IMG/VR virus record: IMGVR_UViG_3300036768_000590
Location: 1 to 36,309 of that record
Source of the DNA: a virus
Strand: one strand, 5' to 3'
DNA length: 36,309 bases
Every line of letters starts with the position of its first letter. The first letter of the stretch is position 1. The notes under the pieces are model-generated. The model saw only the letters and a list, made by a program, of their open reading frames with translations, ran no database searches and was not told the origin of the DNA. Shown here piece after piece: positions 8,589 through 15,667 of this stretch. A program made the translations under genes and the position numbers.

Positions 8589-9551
8589 ATGTTACTGTTA
8601 GTTTCCACGAGCGACAAAATCCGAGTCTCCACATCGAGTACGTCTGCGATCGACGTCCATGCGTCCTATGTCGATCTGTCCGGCACGACCGTCACGCCAG
8701 GCAGGCGCAATACGGCGATCTCCTCTGCGACAACGACAGATGTCGTTTTGTCCCCACCGGCTAGCACCAGCCGCAACGTCAAGACCCTGACGATACGCAA
8801 CACGGGGGCATCCAACAATGATGTGGCGATCATCCACACGGATGGCACAACGTCCATTGAGGTGTACAGGGCTACTCTAGGTCCGAATGCCAGTTTGTTC
8901 TACACGGAGGAGAGTGGGTTTTTCATCGAGTCATCGGTTGTCTCCAGCCCACCATCATGGGGGTCCAAGGTGTTGGGGTGTTGCATTGCTGATCCTGGTA
9001 TGCAGATGTTGCATATGCAACGCGGCAGCAACGTCGCAGCGACACCGACTAACATCGGTACAACGGTTGCTCGATGTTCCCTGTTCATCCCGCCTGTGGC
9101 CATAACAGCTAACCGGTTACGGTGGTATGGAGTGGGTGCTGTCACGTCGATTTACACGGTAGCACTATATCGCTACAGCGACCTGGCGAGACTGTCATCG
9201 GCGTTCACGATCACGACGGCAGCGAACGCCTGGGGGTCTGTTGACCTGGGAGGGATTGCCCTGAGTGCCGGGGTCCCCTATTTCGTGGCATGTTCAGCGA
9301 ACACGACGGGGACAACTGCTGGAATCGGGTGTATTGGAACCACCGTCGCAGCAACGACTGGTCAGGTGGCCATCGCACCAGGGTCATTGCCTGGAAACCT
9401 GGGGGTTGGCAACAACTACCTGGGTGCGTACTGGTTTCAGTTCGCGGTCACCGCTGGCGCGCTGCCGAACCCTGCCGCCGCCCTGGCGGCTCAGGCTGCG
9501 TGGACTGGTGGCATGCCCGCATTCTGGGTTGACAATGCGACTACCGCATGA
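8589..9551 (+). CDS. Minor tail / fibre-associated protein
   Basis: The 320-residue product uses ATG 8589 with a GAGGAG element upstream. An in-frame codon at 8565 could only extend it into the preceding gene. The first 110 residues look like a small beta-sandwich attachment domain. The rest is Gly/Ala/Thr-rich beta sequence ending in an Ala-rich segment, typical of accessory fibre subunits. There is no known enzymatic signature. The stop overlaps the next start as ATGA. Confidence 0.6.
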   Translation: MLLLVSTSDKIRVSTSSTSAIDVHASYVDLSGTTVTPGRRNTAISSATTTDVVLSPPASTSRNVKTLTIRNTGASNNDVAIIHTDGTTSIEVYRATLGPNASLFYTEESGFFIESSVVSSPPSWGSKVLGCCIADPGMQMLHMQRGSNVAATPTNIGTTVARCSLFIPPVAITANRLRWYGVGAVTSIYTVALYRYSDLARLSSAFTITTAANAWGSVDLGGIALSAGVPYFVACSANTTGTTAGIGCIGTTVAATTGQVAIAPGSLPGNLGVGNNYLGAYWFQFAVTAGALPNPAAALAAQAAWTGGMPAFWVDNATTA

Positions 9552-10570
9552 TCACGTGGTTTGATCCTCAGCTCGTCGCCGGCAGATGGTTTGGCGATGT
9601 GTCGCCAGAACCATGGTTCGACAAACAGCTCCTGTTCGATCTGGCCCCGTCGTGGGACCGCGTGGTTCGGTTCGCGCTGGGCAATTCGTTCGCAGAGATG
9701 CCACCGCTGGCGTGCTTCCCGACGCGGAAACGGGGCACAGATGACTGGGTGGCGGATGGTCCGTACTGGGCTGGAGTATATGACTGGAGCCAGTTGCAGA
9801 GGCTGTTGGTGTCGGCGGGCGAGTTGGCCTACATGGACTCAGGGGTTGTAGACTCCCCTGTGGGTTCGGCTGTGCTCTCTGGCGTGCCTGCTGGGTGGAG
9901 GGTGTGGCAGTACGCTCCTGCCCTCGACAATACGGAGATGAACTGGCGGGTGTCCGTTGGTTCGGCGCGGATCGCCCGTGTGAGGCCGTGGCATGGGTTC
10001 TATCTGCTGTACGCGCCAGAGAGGCGTGGGGTTGATTGGGTGTCCTATCACGTCAGCCCTGCTCGGCGCCATGCTGTTGCGGTCGGGGTCGTCGCGGGGA
10101 ATGTAGAGGTTGGTATATCAGAGAGTTCGCCATCTCTGGCCCCACAATGGGTGGACGCCGGGTTCGCTGCGTCCACGGGCTGCATCAGGTGGGGGGTTCG
10201 TGGCGGTCTGTTGTTGTGGACAGTCGAGGGTGGCAATGTCAATCAGAGAGAATCACTCAACGAGGGGGGTGCGTGGTCAGTGGCGACGTCAATAGGTGCT
10301 GGCACCCAGGTTACAGCGTGCATCACGCCCCAGCGAGTTCGCTACATCTACCGGCGCACGTCTGGCGGGGCAATCGTCGTCCAGGCGAGAGATTCGGCGA
10401 ACAACGTGTTGATTACTGACACTACAGTTGTGGCGTCTGGCGTTGACAATTCGTCTATTGATTGTGACTACCGGCCTCTGGCTGGTGGCCGATTCGAAAT
10501 CGTGCTCTGGTACATCGCCAGCGGCACCCTGACCGAGGTCTACTCTAATGATGGGGTAGTGTTCAGTTGA
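9548..10570 (+). CDS. Tail protein with beta-propeller-like repeats
   Basis: The 340-residue protein is coupled to the previous gene by an ATGA overlap. It has many Trp/Gly beta-strand blocks recurring through the sequence, such as WRVSVGSARIARV and GGRFEIVLWY. These look like blades of a sialidase-type or generic beta-propeller. No Asp-box (SxDxGxTW) is evident, so enzymatic activity is not claimed. It may bind surface glycans as part of the adsorption apparatus. Confidence 0.5.
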   Translation: MITWFDPQLVAGRWFGDVSPEPWFDKQLLFDLAPSWDRVVRFALGNSFAEMPPLACFPTRKRGTDDWVADGPYWAGVYDWSQLQRLLVSAGELAYMDSGVVDSPVGSAVLSGVPAGWRVWQYAPALDNTEMNWRVSVGSARIARVRPWHGFYLLYAPERRGVDWVSYHVSPARRHAVAVGVVAGNVEVGISESSPSLAPQWVDAGFAASTGCIRWGVRGGLLLWTVEGGNVNQRESLNEGGAWSVATSIGAGTQVTACITPQRVRYIYRRTSGGAIVVQARDSANNVLITDTTVVASGVDNSSIDCDYRPLAGGRFEIVLWYIASGTLTEVYSNDGVVFS

Positions 10571-10582
10571 TGAGGTTCTCCA

Positions 10583-11014
10583 ATGCCTGATAGGGTTCTC
10601 ACGTTCGTTGATTCGCCGACACAAACCAACATCCCTCAGAAAGCGTTTGACGTCGGCAGCGGCCAATATGCACTCGCCGTCGGCAATATCGGGTGCGACA
10701 CGACGAATGGTGTCCAGAAAGTCGCTGAGAAGTGGGTGGCTGGCACGATCACGGGCGCGGCGGATGGAGCGACGATTACGGGGCTGGGGGTGTTGCGCAA
10801 ACTGATCCTGAGCAACAACAACGCCTCTCCAACCACTGCGACCATCTACGACAACACGGTTGGCTCTGGGACCAAACTGCTACCCACAATCGCTCTCCCG
10901 GCGAACACGACGGTTCAAATCGACGTTGCTGTACCGTTCACCATAGGGGTGTTCATCGACTGGGCGACAGCGACGGGTTGCGACGGTCAGGGTTTCTATC
11001 AGGCGGTGAACTAG
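10583..11014 (+). CDS. Small virion-type beta protein of unknown function
   Basis: The 143-residue product has a GAGG ribosome-binding element eight bases upstream of its ATG. The sequence is Thr/Ala/Gly-rich with beta strands and ends GCDGQGFYQAVN. It resembles the small beta-sandwich accessory proteins of capsids and fibres, such as the gene at 32547, but I cannot place it in a family. It lies between a propeller-like tail gene and the deacetylase-like gene, and its stop overlaps the next GTG start by one base (TAGTG). Confidence 0.55.
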   Translation: MPDRVLTFVDSPTQTNIPQKAFDVGSGQYALAVGNIGCDTTNGVQKVAEKWVAGTITGAADGATITGLGVLRKLILSNNNASPTTATIYDNTVGSGTKLLPTIALPANTTVQIDVAVPFTIGVFIDWATATGCDGQGFYQAVN

Positions 11015-12258
11015 TGCCCATCAATAACAAACCCGGCACACTCATCGTTGACGGGTCATCCACGACCAACTGGTCACTCGTGGTGGGGGCCTCAGGCCCC
11101 ACGCTGATGGGGGTGAACCTCAAGGATGGCACTGCGGCCCAGCGCGTTGGGGGTTCGTCAGCGACTAGCGGCAACCTGCGCCTGAACTACGCTCCTGGTG
11201 GTGGGGTTGACATGTCGGGCTGGCAGACGTTCGACGTCGATGTGTACATCGAGTCCCCATCAGCGGATAGGACGTCTGTCCCATTGAACCTCGCATTCAC
11301 GAATGACTCTGGGTTCGCCAACAATTTCTCGTTAGCGGCGGCCAATGGCGGGTCCATCGTCCAGTTGGTTCGCGGCTGGAATACCCTGAGGTTTGGAAGG
11401 CAGGATTTCGGCGTGGCGGCTGGTGCCCCGTCGTGGTCGTCGCCGTTCAGCATCGTCAGGTTCAACCTCGACCTCGTTAGCGGTCAGGTGATCACGGCAG
11501 CGTTTTCCAACCTGCGTAAAGGGGCGCATTCGAGGACGCAAATTTGTTTCGTATTTGACGACCAGGGGGAGTCCGTCTACTCGAAGGCGTTTGCCGAGAT
11601 GTCAGCCTATGGGTTTCCTGGATCGGTTGCGGTGATCGGCTCATACCTCGGCGGGTCTGGTGTGCAGGGCGGGTACGTCAGGTGTACCGTGTCTCAGCTG
11701 AGAGAGATGATCGCTGCTGGTTGGGATTGTGTCAACCACAGCTACCTGCACCTCCAAAACGTTTGGCAGAACGCCACGTCGGCGCAGTCACGAGACGAAA
11801 TCCTGAAGGGTCAGCAGGCGCTCGTGGACAATGGTCTCTCAACAAACAACTCCCACCTCATCTACTGTTCGCCATTCGGCGAGTGGTCTGACTCATACCT
11901 GGCTGGGGCACAGCAGGCGGGTTGCACACATTTCCGGGCTGGCATCAATTTCGGCATAACAGCCGCCGAAATGCTGCAGAGTGACACGTTAGACGCCGCG
12001 TTCCGGCCCGTGCCAACAATCGTTCCGATCAACACGAGCACGCTCGCCACGATGAAAACCATCGTGGATCGCGCGATAGGTGCTGGGCGTCACATCATTA
12101 TCACGATGCACCACATCACAGACTCGCCTGCATCATCGATTGAGTGGTCAACCTCCAATTTCCAGGCGCTGATTCGCCATATTTGGAGTCGTTCTGCCGC
12201 CTGTGACGTCGTGAACTACCAGACGTGGCTGAGCAGGGTCACGAGGCCGACGGAGTAG
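11014..12258 (+). CDS. Tail-associated polysaccharide deacetylase-like protein
   Basis: From GTG 11014 the product has 414 residues. Residues about 30-168 form a beta-sandwich that resembles a carbohydrate-binding module. Residues about 175-405 show the NodB/carbohydrate esterase family 4 pattern: motif 1 FDDQ (Asp182, Asp183), motif 2 NHSYLH (His242 and His246, metal ligands), motif 3 SPFGEWSD (286-293) and a final MHH (His366, His367). Such enzymes remove acetyl groups from peptidoglycan or surface polysaccharide using a metal ion. As the last gene of the tail operon it probably acts on the host envelope during entry. The substrate is unknown. Motif 1 ends in Gln where the family usually has Gly. 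Confidence 0.75.
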   Translation: MPINNKPGTLIVDGSSTTNWSLVVGASGPTLMGVNLKDGTAAQRVGGSSATSGNLRLNYAPGGGVDMSGWQTFDVDVYIESPSADRTSVPLNLAFTNDSGFANNFSLAAANGGSIVQLVRGWNTLRFGRQDFGVAAGAPSWSSPFSIVRFNLDLVSGQVITAAFSNLRKGAHSRTQICFVFDDQGESVYSKAFAEMSAYGFPGSVAVIGSYLGGSGVQGGYVRCTVSQLREMIAAGWDCVNHSYLHLQNVWQNATSAQSRDEILKGQQALVDNGLSTNNSHLIYCSPFGEWSDSYLAGAQQAGCTHFRAGINFGITAAEMLQSDTLDAAFRPVPTIVPINTSTLATMKTIVDRAIGAGRHIIITMHHITDSPASSIEWSTSNFQALIRHIWSRSAACDVVNYQTWLSRVTRPTE

Positions 12259-12288
12259 GCTCAACCCGCCTATTCTCGCGCGGCCTCC

Positions 12289-12495
12289 CTAGTTCCTCCA
12301 ACGCTCGACGTCCATCGGGTCACGCGCATCGACTGGGACGTTAGCGGGCTGATCGGGCCCGTAGGCCCGGACAGCAGCCGCGATCAGGATGGCCATGGCG
12401 ATCATCAGGATGATGACCATGATCATCGTTGGGACGTCGTTGGAGCGTTCGAGTTCCTCCAGCGTTTTCCGTTGCAGACGTGTGGTGCGCCTCAC
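12289..12495 (-). CDS. Small single-pass membrane protein
   Basis: This 68-residue protein has a basic N-terminus, one strongly hydrophobic segment (about residues 24-43, containing MIMVIILMIAMAILIAAA) and a charged C-terminus. It is the distal gene of a two-gene minus-strand operon, overlapping its neighbour by four bases. It might be an early inner-membrane protein, a superinfection-exclusion factor or a holin-like protein; the sequence does not decide. It converges with the late operon at 12258. Confidence 0.6.
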   Translation of the reverse strand: MRRTTRLQRKTLEELERSNDVPTMIMVIILMIAMAILIAAAVRAYGPDQPANVPVDARDPMDVERWRN

Positions 12496-12848
12496 GATGC
12501 CACCTTCCTCAGATATGCGTCGAGCCCTTCGTCGGGCATGACGGGGCTGCTATGCAACGCCACCCCCACGCGCCCGCAGATGGCGTACAACTCCTCCACA
12601 CCCTCCGCCACATCATTCAATGCGAGGACGAGCGTCCGGTAGTGCTCGCCGTACACCCTCTCAGCGAACTCCTGATCAGACACCTCCGTGTCCACGGTGG
12701 TCTCGTTGGCCACAGCCTCGTCGTAGCGAGCCTTGAGTTCATCCATCATTGCGATGATCCTGCGGTACGACATTTTGAGGTCGAACACGAGGTCGAGCGC
12801 CTCATTGGCGGCAGTCGTCAGGTTGGTTGTGGTTGTCTGTAGTTCCAT
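12492..12848 (-). CDS. Helical early protein of unknown function, 118 residues
   Basis: The start at 12848 is chosen because the phage-wide motif GAGAGGAAACGA lies immediately upstream. The frame remains open further upstream, but that region carries the promoter. The product is acidic and mostly helical, with a long amphipathic stretch (DLVFDLKMSYRRIIAMMDEL) that may form a coiled coil. It is the first gene of the minus-strand operon read from the 12849-12972 control region. I do not recognise it. Confidence 0.65.
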   Translation of the reverse strand: MELQTTTTNLTTAANEALDLVFDLKMSYRRIIAMMDELKARYDEAVANETTVDTEVSDQEFAERVYGEHYRTLVLALNDVAEGVEELYAICGRVGVALHSSPVMPDEGLDAYLRKVAS

Positions 12849-12862
12849 TCGTTTCCTCTCTC

Positions 12863-12887
12863 GTGGCAATGCCACACACCTATTATA
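12863..12887 (-). promoter_or_regulatory. Minus-strand promoter -10 box and 5'-terminal hairpin
   Basis: On the minus strand a perfect TATAAT lies at 12887-12882. About seven bases further on, near the expected +1 (12875), the transcript would begin with a small hairpin, GTGGC-ATT-GCCAC (12875-12863), followed by the GAGAGGAAACGA ribosome-binding site and ATG 12848. No good -35 box is seen at the usual spacing, so activation or extra contacts may be needed. Confidence 0.55.
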
Positions 12888-12920
12888 GCGCGGGTTTTCT
12901 GGCAACATGAGGATTTTCTC

Positions 12921-12948
12921 AAAAAAAGTCACAAAAAGTCACAAAAAA
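12921..12948. promoter_or_regulatory. Phased A-tract array with direct repeats
   Basis: Three A runs (12921-12927, 12933-12937, 12943-12948) recur at 10-12 base intervals, about one helical turn, separated by repeated GTCAC. This predicts curved DNA or an UP-like element between the divergent promoters. A very similar array lies at 25158-25183. The adjacent gene encodes a protein with an AT-hook-like motif that could bind such tracts. Confidence 0.6.
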
Positions 12949-12951
12949 GCG

Positions 12952-12967
12952 CAACCTGTGATATAAT
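12952..12967 (+). promoter_or_regulatory. Early plus-strand promoter, extended -10, near-leaderless
   Basis: TGATATAAT at 12959-12967 is an extended -10 (TG-n-TATAAT). CAACCTGTG (12952-12960) overlaps it and also occurs at the 25.1 kb control region, so it may be an operator. The first ATG is at 12973, only five bases after the -10 box, so transcription should start at or beside the start codon. The -35 region (GTCACA) is weak. Confidence 0.65.
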
Positions 12968-12972
12968 GCTAG

Positions 12973-13266
12973 ATGATGAACACACGACGACCACGGGGGC
13001 GGCCCCGTCATCCGGCTAGACAGGAGGCGATGGAGATGCTCCGGGAAACCTCTTTGTCGATGTCGGAGATCGCGCGGAGGCTGGGCGTACACCACTCCGC
13101 AGTCTCTCGGTGGGCGACCGAGGCTAAAAAAACCCCCACATCATATGGGGGTGGATTAGAGGAAACGTCGCCTGTCGCAGGCGCTGTCGTTATTATAGAC
13201 GACATCGCCGGCCCTGATGCCGCAGGCAGCGGCGAGATTGGAGGAAACGATGAGCAAATCAACTGA
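12973..13266 (+). CDS. AT-hook plus helix-turn-helix DNA-binding protein
   Basis: The 97-residue product starts with an AT-hook-like basic motif (RRPRGRPRHP, residues 5-14). A helix-turn-helix follows at about residues 28-50 (SMSEIARRLGVHHSAVSRW). The rest is low-complexity and may be unstructured. It is the first gene of the early operon, apparently translated from a leaderless message. It probably regulates the divergent control regions, whose A-tracts suit an AT-hook. ATG 12976 is an alternative start. An intrinsic terminator for the opposite strand lies inside the coding region, and the last 17 bases overlap the nuclease gene. Confidence 0.7.
   Translation: MMNTRRPRGRPRHPARQEAMEMLRETSLSMSEIARRLGVHHSAVSRWATEAKKTPTSYGGGLEETSPVAGAVVIIDDIAGPDAAGSGEIGGNDEQIN
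13126..13152 (-). terminator. Intrinsic terminator for minus-strand transcription
   Basis: On the minus strand ACCCCCA (13152-13146) pairs with TGGGGGT (13138-13132) around a seven-base loop and runs directly into seven T residues (13132-13126). This is a textbook rho-independent terminator. It lies within the HTH gene on the other strand and would stop antisense transcripts before they enter the divergent promoter region. Confidence 0.7.
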
Positions 13267-14068
13267 CGCAGCCGCTCTGCGGCAACAAACATACCGAGGT
13301 ACTCACATGCGAGACACCCGTGGGGTGTACGCATGGCGCAACGAAACGTTCCCGTCGATCACGACGCTATTGAAGGTGCTCGACAAACCCGCTCTTGTGC
13401 GGTGGGCACCCAAAATGGTCGCCGAGCACGTTGCCGACTATGTGCTCAGGCGGGTGCCTGAGGAGAGGATCGGGTGGAAGGATGTGCAGCGGTACCTCGG
13501 CGACGTGGAGACCCTGAAACAGGTGCCATGGACGTATGCCGAGAAACGCAGGGACATCGGCTCCACCCTCCACGACATCGCCGAGCAGGTGGCTGGTGGC
13601 GTGCCGATCAACCCTGCCGTGTTCGCTCCAGAGATCAGGCCGCTTGTAGAGGGGTTCATGATGTTCTGTGACGCAGAGCAACCGGAGTTCCTGGCGATGG
13701 AGACCGGGTGTTTCAACCGCTCGGTGGGCTACGCCTGCACGCTCGACACCATCGTGAGACTGCCCAACCGTGGGCGCACGATGGTCGTTGACTACAAAAC
13801 CTCGAACGAGTCATACCCCGAACATGCCCTTCAACTCGCGGCCCAGCGTTACAGCGAGTTCATCGGCCTGCGCGACGGCACGGAGATCCCCATGATGGAG
13901 GTCGATGGGACAGGGGTGCTCCTGATCATGCCCAACGGCTACAGATTCGTCGAGTGGGAGACCAGTCCGAGCGACCTCGACGACATCGCCGCTCTGGTGC
14001 GTTTGTACAACCGCAACCAGCGACGGCTCACGTACACGGTCATTGATGACCAGACGGAGGGCAAATAG
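13250..14068 (+). CDS. RecB-like PD-(D/E)XK exonuclease
   Basis: ATG 13250 is chosen because GGAGGAAACG lies directly upstream; an earlier in-frame ATG at 13217 lacks a good site. The product has 272 residues. Nuclease motifs run in order: His108 in GSTLHDIAE, Glu151, Asp166 in ACTLDTIV, the DYK signature (Asp181, Lys183) and the distal helix with Gln195 and Tyr201. This matches the phage/Cas4/RecB nuclease superfamily, which digests or trims DNA ends. There is no Cys cluster, so it is not an iron-sulfur Cas4. Placement beside the gp3-like and RuvC-like genes indicates a phage recombination or replication role. Confidence 0.85.
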   Translation: MSKSTDAAALRQQTYRGTHMRDTRGVYAWRNETFPSITTLLKVLDKPALVRWAPKMVAEHVADYVLRRVPEERIGWKDVQRYLGDVETLKQVPWTYAEKRRDIGSTLHDIAEQVAGGVPINPAVFAPEIRPLVEGFMMFCDAEQPEFLAMETGCFNRSVGYACTLDTIVRLPNRGRTMVVDYKTSNESYPEHALQLAAQRYSEFIGLRDGTEIPMMEVDGTGVLLIMPNGYRFVEWETSPSDLDDIAALVRLYNRNQRRLTYTVIDDQTEGK

Positions 14069-15097
14069 ATGCCTATCGTGACCCTGCAACAACGCCTGCG
14101 TGAGGTGGGCCGCATCCGAATCGGACAGAAGGGGCCTAAAGGGGGGCCTCAACGGCTCACGACGTTTAGGTTCACGTCGTTTGATCGCCGGGCTGTGGAG
14201 GCCGCTGCGTCCATCTGGGGTGGAAAGGTAAAGGAATGTACGGAGCCTGAGCTGGTGGGGCAGTTTGAGGTTATCACTAACGCCGCCGAAATCCCGATCA
14301 TGGCATCGCCCATGGACCCCACCCAGTACATGGAACTCTGGAGCGGTGGTGAATGCCAGCGCCGTTGTGACGGGCAAACTGAACTGCGCACGGGCTGTCC
14401 ATGCATGTGCGAGGCCGGGTCTGAGGAATGCAAACCCACGACGCGACTGCCCGTGATCCTGCCCGATCTGCCTGGCCTGGGCGTGTGGCGACTGGAATCA
14501 CGAGGGTGGCACGCCGCCGCAGAACTCATCCAATCATTCGAGATGCTCAGGGCCCTCAATGGTCGACGCGAGATGGCTGAGGGTCTCCTGGCCATCGAGG
14601 AGCGGCGAAGCAAAAAGGATGGCACGAGGCTCAGATTCATTGTCCCTGTGATCAGGATTGGGATGGCGCCTCGCCAACTCCTCGCGCAGGCTCAGGCTGC
14701 GGCGTTCGACACATCGCGGATGTCGCCCGAGCTGGCTGCGTCGATGGCGGCTCAGGCTCCCCCGGCTCCAGAGTTGCCCAGCGGCGGAAATGTGCATCGC
14801 GATTCCAACCCGCGAGGACGGTTTTTCGCCGTCGCACACGAGATGGGCCTGCCGCCCCATGCCAACGGATCGAAACAGATGTACTACACTGTCTGTGGCA
14901 GGGTTTTGGGGCGCACGCTCGACACGCTATCGACCGTCACCGACGCCGAGTGGGAAACGCTCGCGTCGTGGATTATGGCAGTTCAGCGAGGGGAGAAAGC
15001 GATGCCACGGGCGTTTCGCGACGCCATCCCCGAACACGACCCCCTGTCGGAGGCGGAGGCCGATCCGTTCGCCGACCCAGAGCCTGTCGTCTCGTAA
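14069..15097 (+). CDS. gp3-like protein (phiC31 recombination-directionality-factor family)
   Basis: The 342-residue product opens with LQQRLREVGRIRIGQK, characteristic of the gp3-like family named after the phiC31 directionality factor. It has a Cys-rich metal-binding segment around residues 94-118 (CQRRC, CPCMC and another Cys). The C-terminus is acidic (EAEADPFADPEP), somewhat like a single-strand-binding-protein tail. Family members usually control serine integrases, but no integrase is present here. Sitting between a RecB-like nuclease and a RuvC-like resolvase, it more likely works in DNA replication or recombination, perhaps binding single-stranded DNA. That role is inferred. Confidence 0.7.
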   Translation: MPIVTLQQRLREVGRIRIGQKGPKGGPQRLTTFRFTSFDRRAVEAAASIWGGKVKECTEPELVGQFEVITNAAEIPIMASPMDPTQYMELWSGGECQRRCDGQTELRTGCPCMCEAGSEECKPTTRLPVILPDLPGLGVWRLESRGWHAAAELIQSFEMLRALNGRREMAEGLLAIEERRSKKDGTRLRFIVPVIRIGMAPRQLLAQAQAAAFDTSRMSPELAASMAAQAPPAPELPSGGNVHRDSNPRGRFFAVAHEMGLPPHANGSKQMYYTVCGRVLGRTLDTLSTVTDAEWETLASWIMAVQRGEKAMPRAFRDAIPEHDPLSEAEADPFADPEPVVS

Positions 15098-15113
15098 CGA
15101 CAGTTCGTCACTC

Positions 15114-15135
15114 GCCCACCACACCCGTGGTGGGC
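15114..15135 (+). other. Intercistronic hairpin
   Basis: GCCCACCAC (15114-15122) pairs perfectly with GTGGTGGGC (15127-15135) around the loop ACCC in the gap between the gp3-like and RuvC-like genes. There is no T run after it, so it may be an attenuator, an RNA-processing site or a 3'-end stabiliser rather than a full terminator. Confidence 0.55.
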
Positions 15136-15160
15136 ATGCACCCCTTATGAGGAAACGATA

Positions 15161-15667
15161 ATGGATAAACACAACATGTCATCGCCACAGCTCTCGGACA
15201 TCATCATGCCGAGGGTATCGTGTTACCTCGGCATCGACCCTGGCGTGCGAGGAGGCATTGCCTATGTCTCTGGGCACGACGCTGAAGCGTGGCCAATGCC
15301 GATCATCGGCAACGAGATCGATGTGGCGGCTATCAGGAGACTCCTGCTGGACATCAAACCCGACGTCGCGATCATCGAGAAGGCCCTCGTCATGCCGAGG
15401 CAGGGCGGAGTATCTGCATACACCATCGGCCGCAACTATGGCATGCTCCTGACTCTGTTGCTGGTGCATCAGATTCGAACTGAGGAGGTGTCGCCCTCGC
15501 AATGGAAGAAGTCGATGGGCGTGTCCAGCGACAAAGATTCCTCGATCATGCTAGCCAGCAAACTCTTCCCGACTGTCGAGTTAGTTGTCAGCGGGCGCAG
15601 GAAACATCATGACGGTTTGGCAGAGGCGCTACTCCTCGCTGAGTATGGCAGGAGGAGAATGAAATGA
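15161..15667 (+). CDS. RuvC-like Holliday junction resolvase
   Basis: The start at 15161 follows GAGGAAACGATA, the phage's recurring ribosome-binding motif. The 168-residue protein has the RuvC/RNase H-like fold signature: LGIDPGVRGG with Asp26, IIEKA with Glu73, and HHDGLAEALL with Asp151. These carboxylates hold the metals that cleave branched DNA. In phages such enzymes resolve recombination or replication intermediates before packaging. The gene is coupled to the initiator gene by ATGA. Confidence 0.9.
   Translation: MDKHNMSSPQLSDIIMPRVSCYLGIDPGVRGGIAYVSGHDAEAWPMPIIGNEIDVAAIRRLLLDIKPDVAIIEKALVMPRQGGVSAYTIGRNYGMLLTLLLVHQIRTEEVSPSQWKKSMGVSSDKDSSIMLASKLFPTVELVVSGRRKHHDGLAEALLLAEYGRRRMK

Noticed and set aside
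12354-12369. CGGGCC-CGTA-GGCCCG hairpin as a terminator of the late operon
   Set aside because: It lies inside the minus-strand membrane protein gene, has no T run and is nearly 100 bases beyond the late operon stop.
13250-14068. RecB-like nuclease as Cas4 of the csf system
   Set aside because: It lacks the iron-sulfur Cys cluster of Cas4, lies 3.4 kb away with replication genes, and such nucleases are common in phage recombination modules.
14069-15097. gp3-like protein as evidence of a temperate, integrating phage
   Set aside because: No integrase gene or att-like site was found in the whole genome. The neighbours are replication genes.
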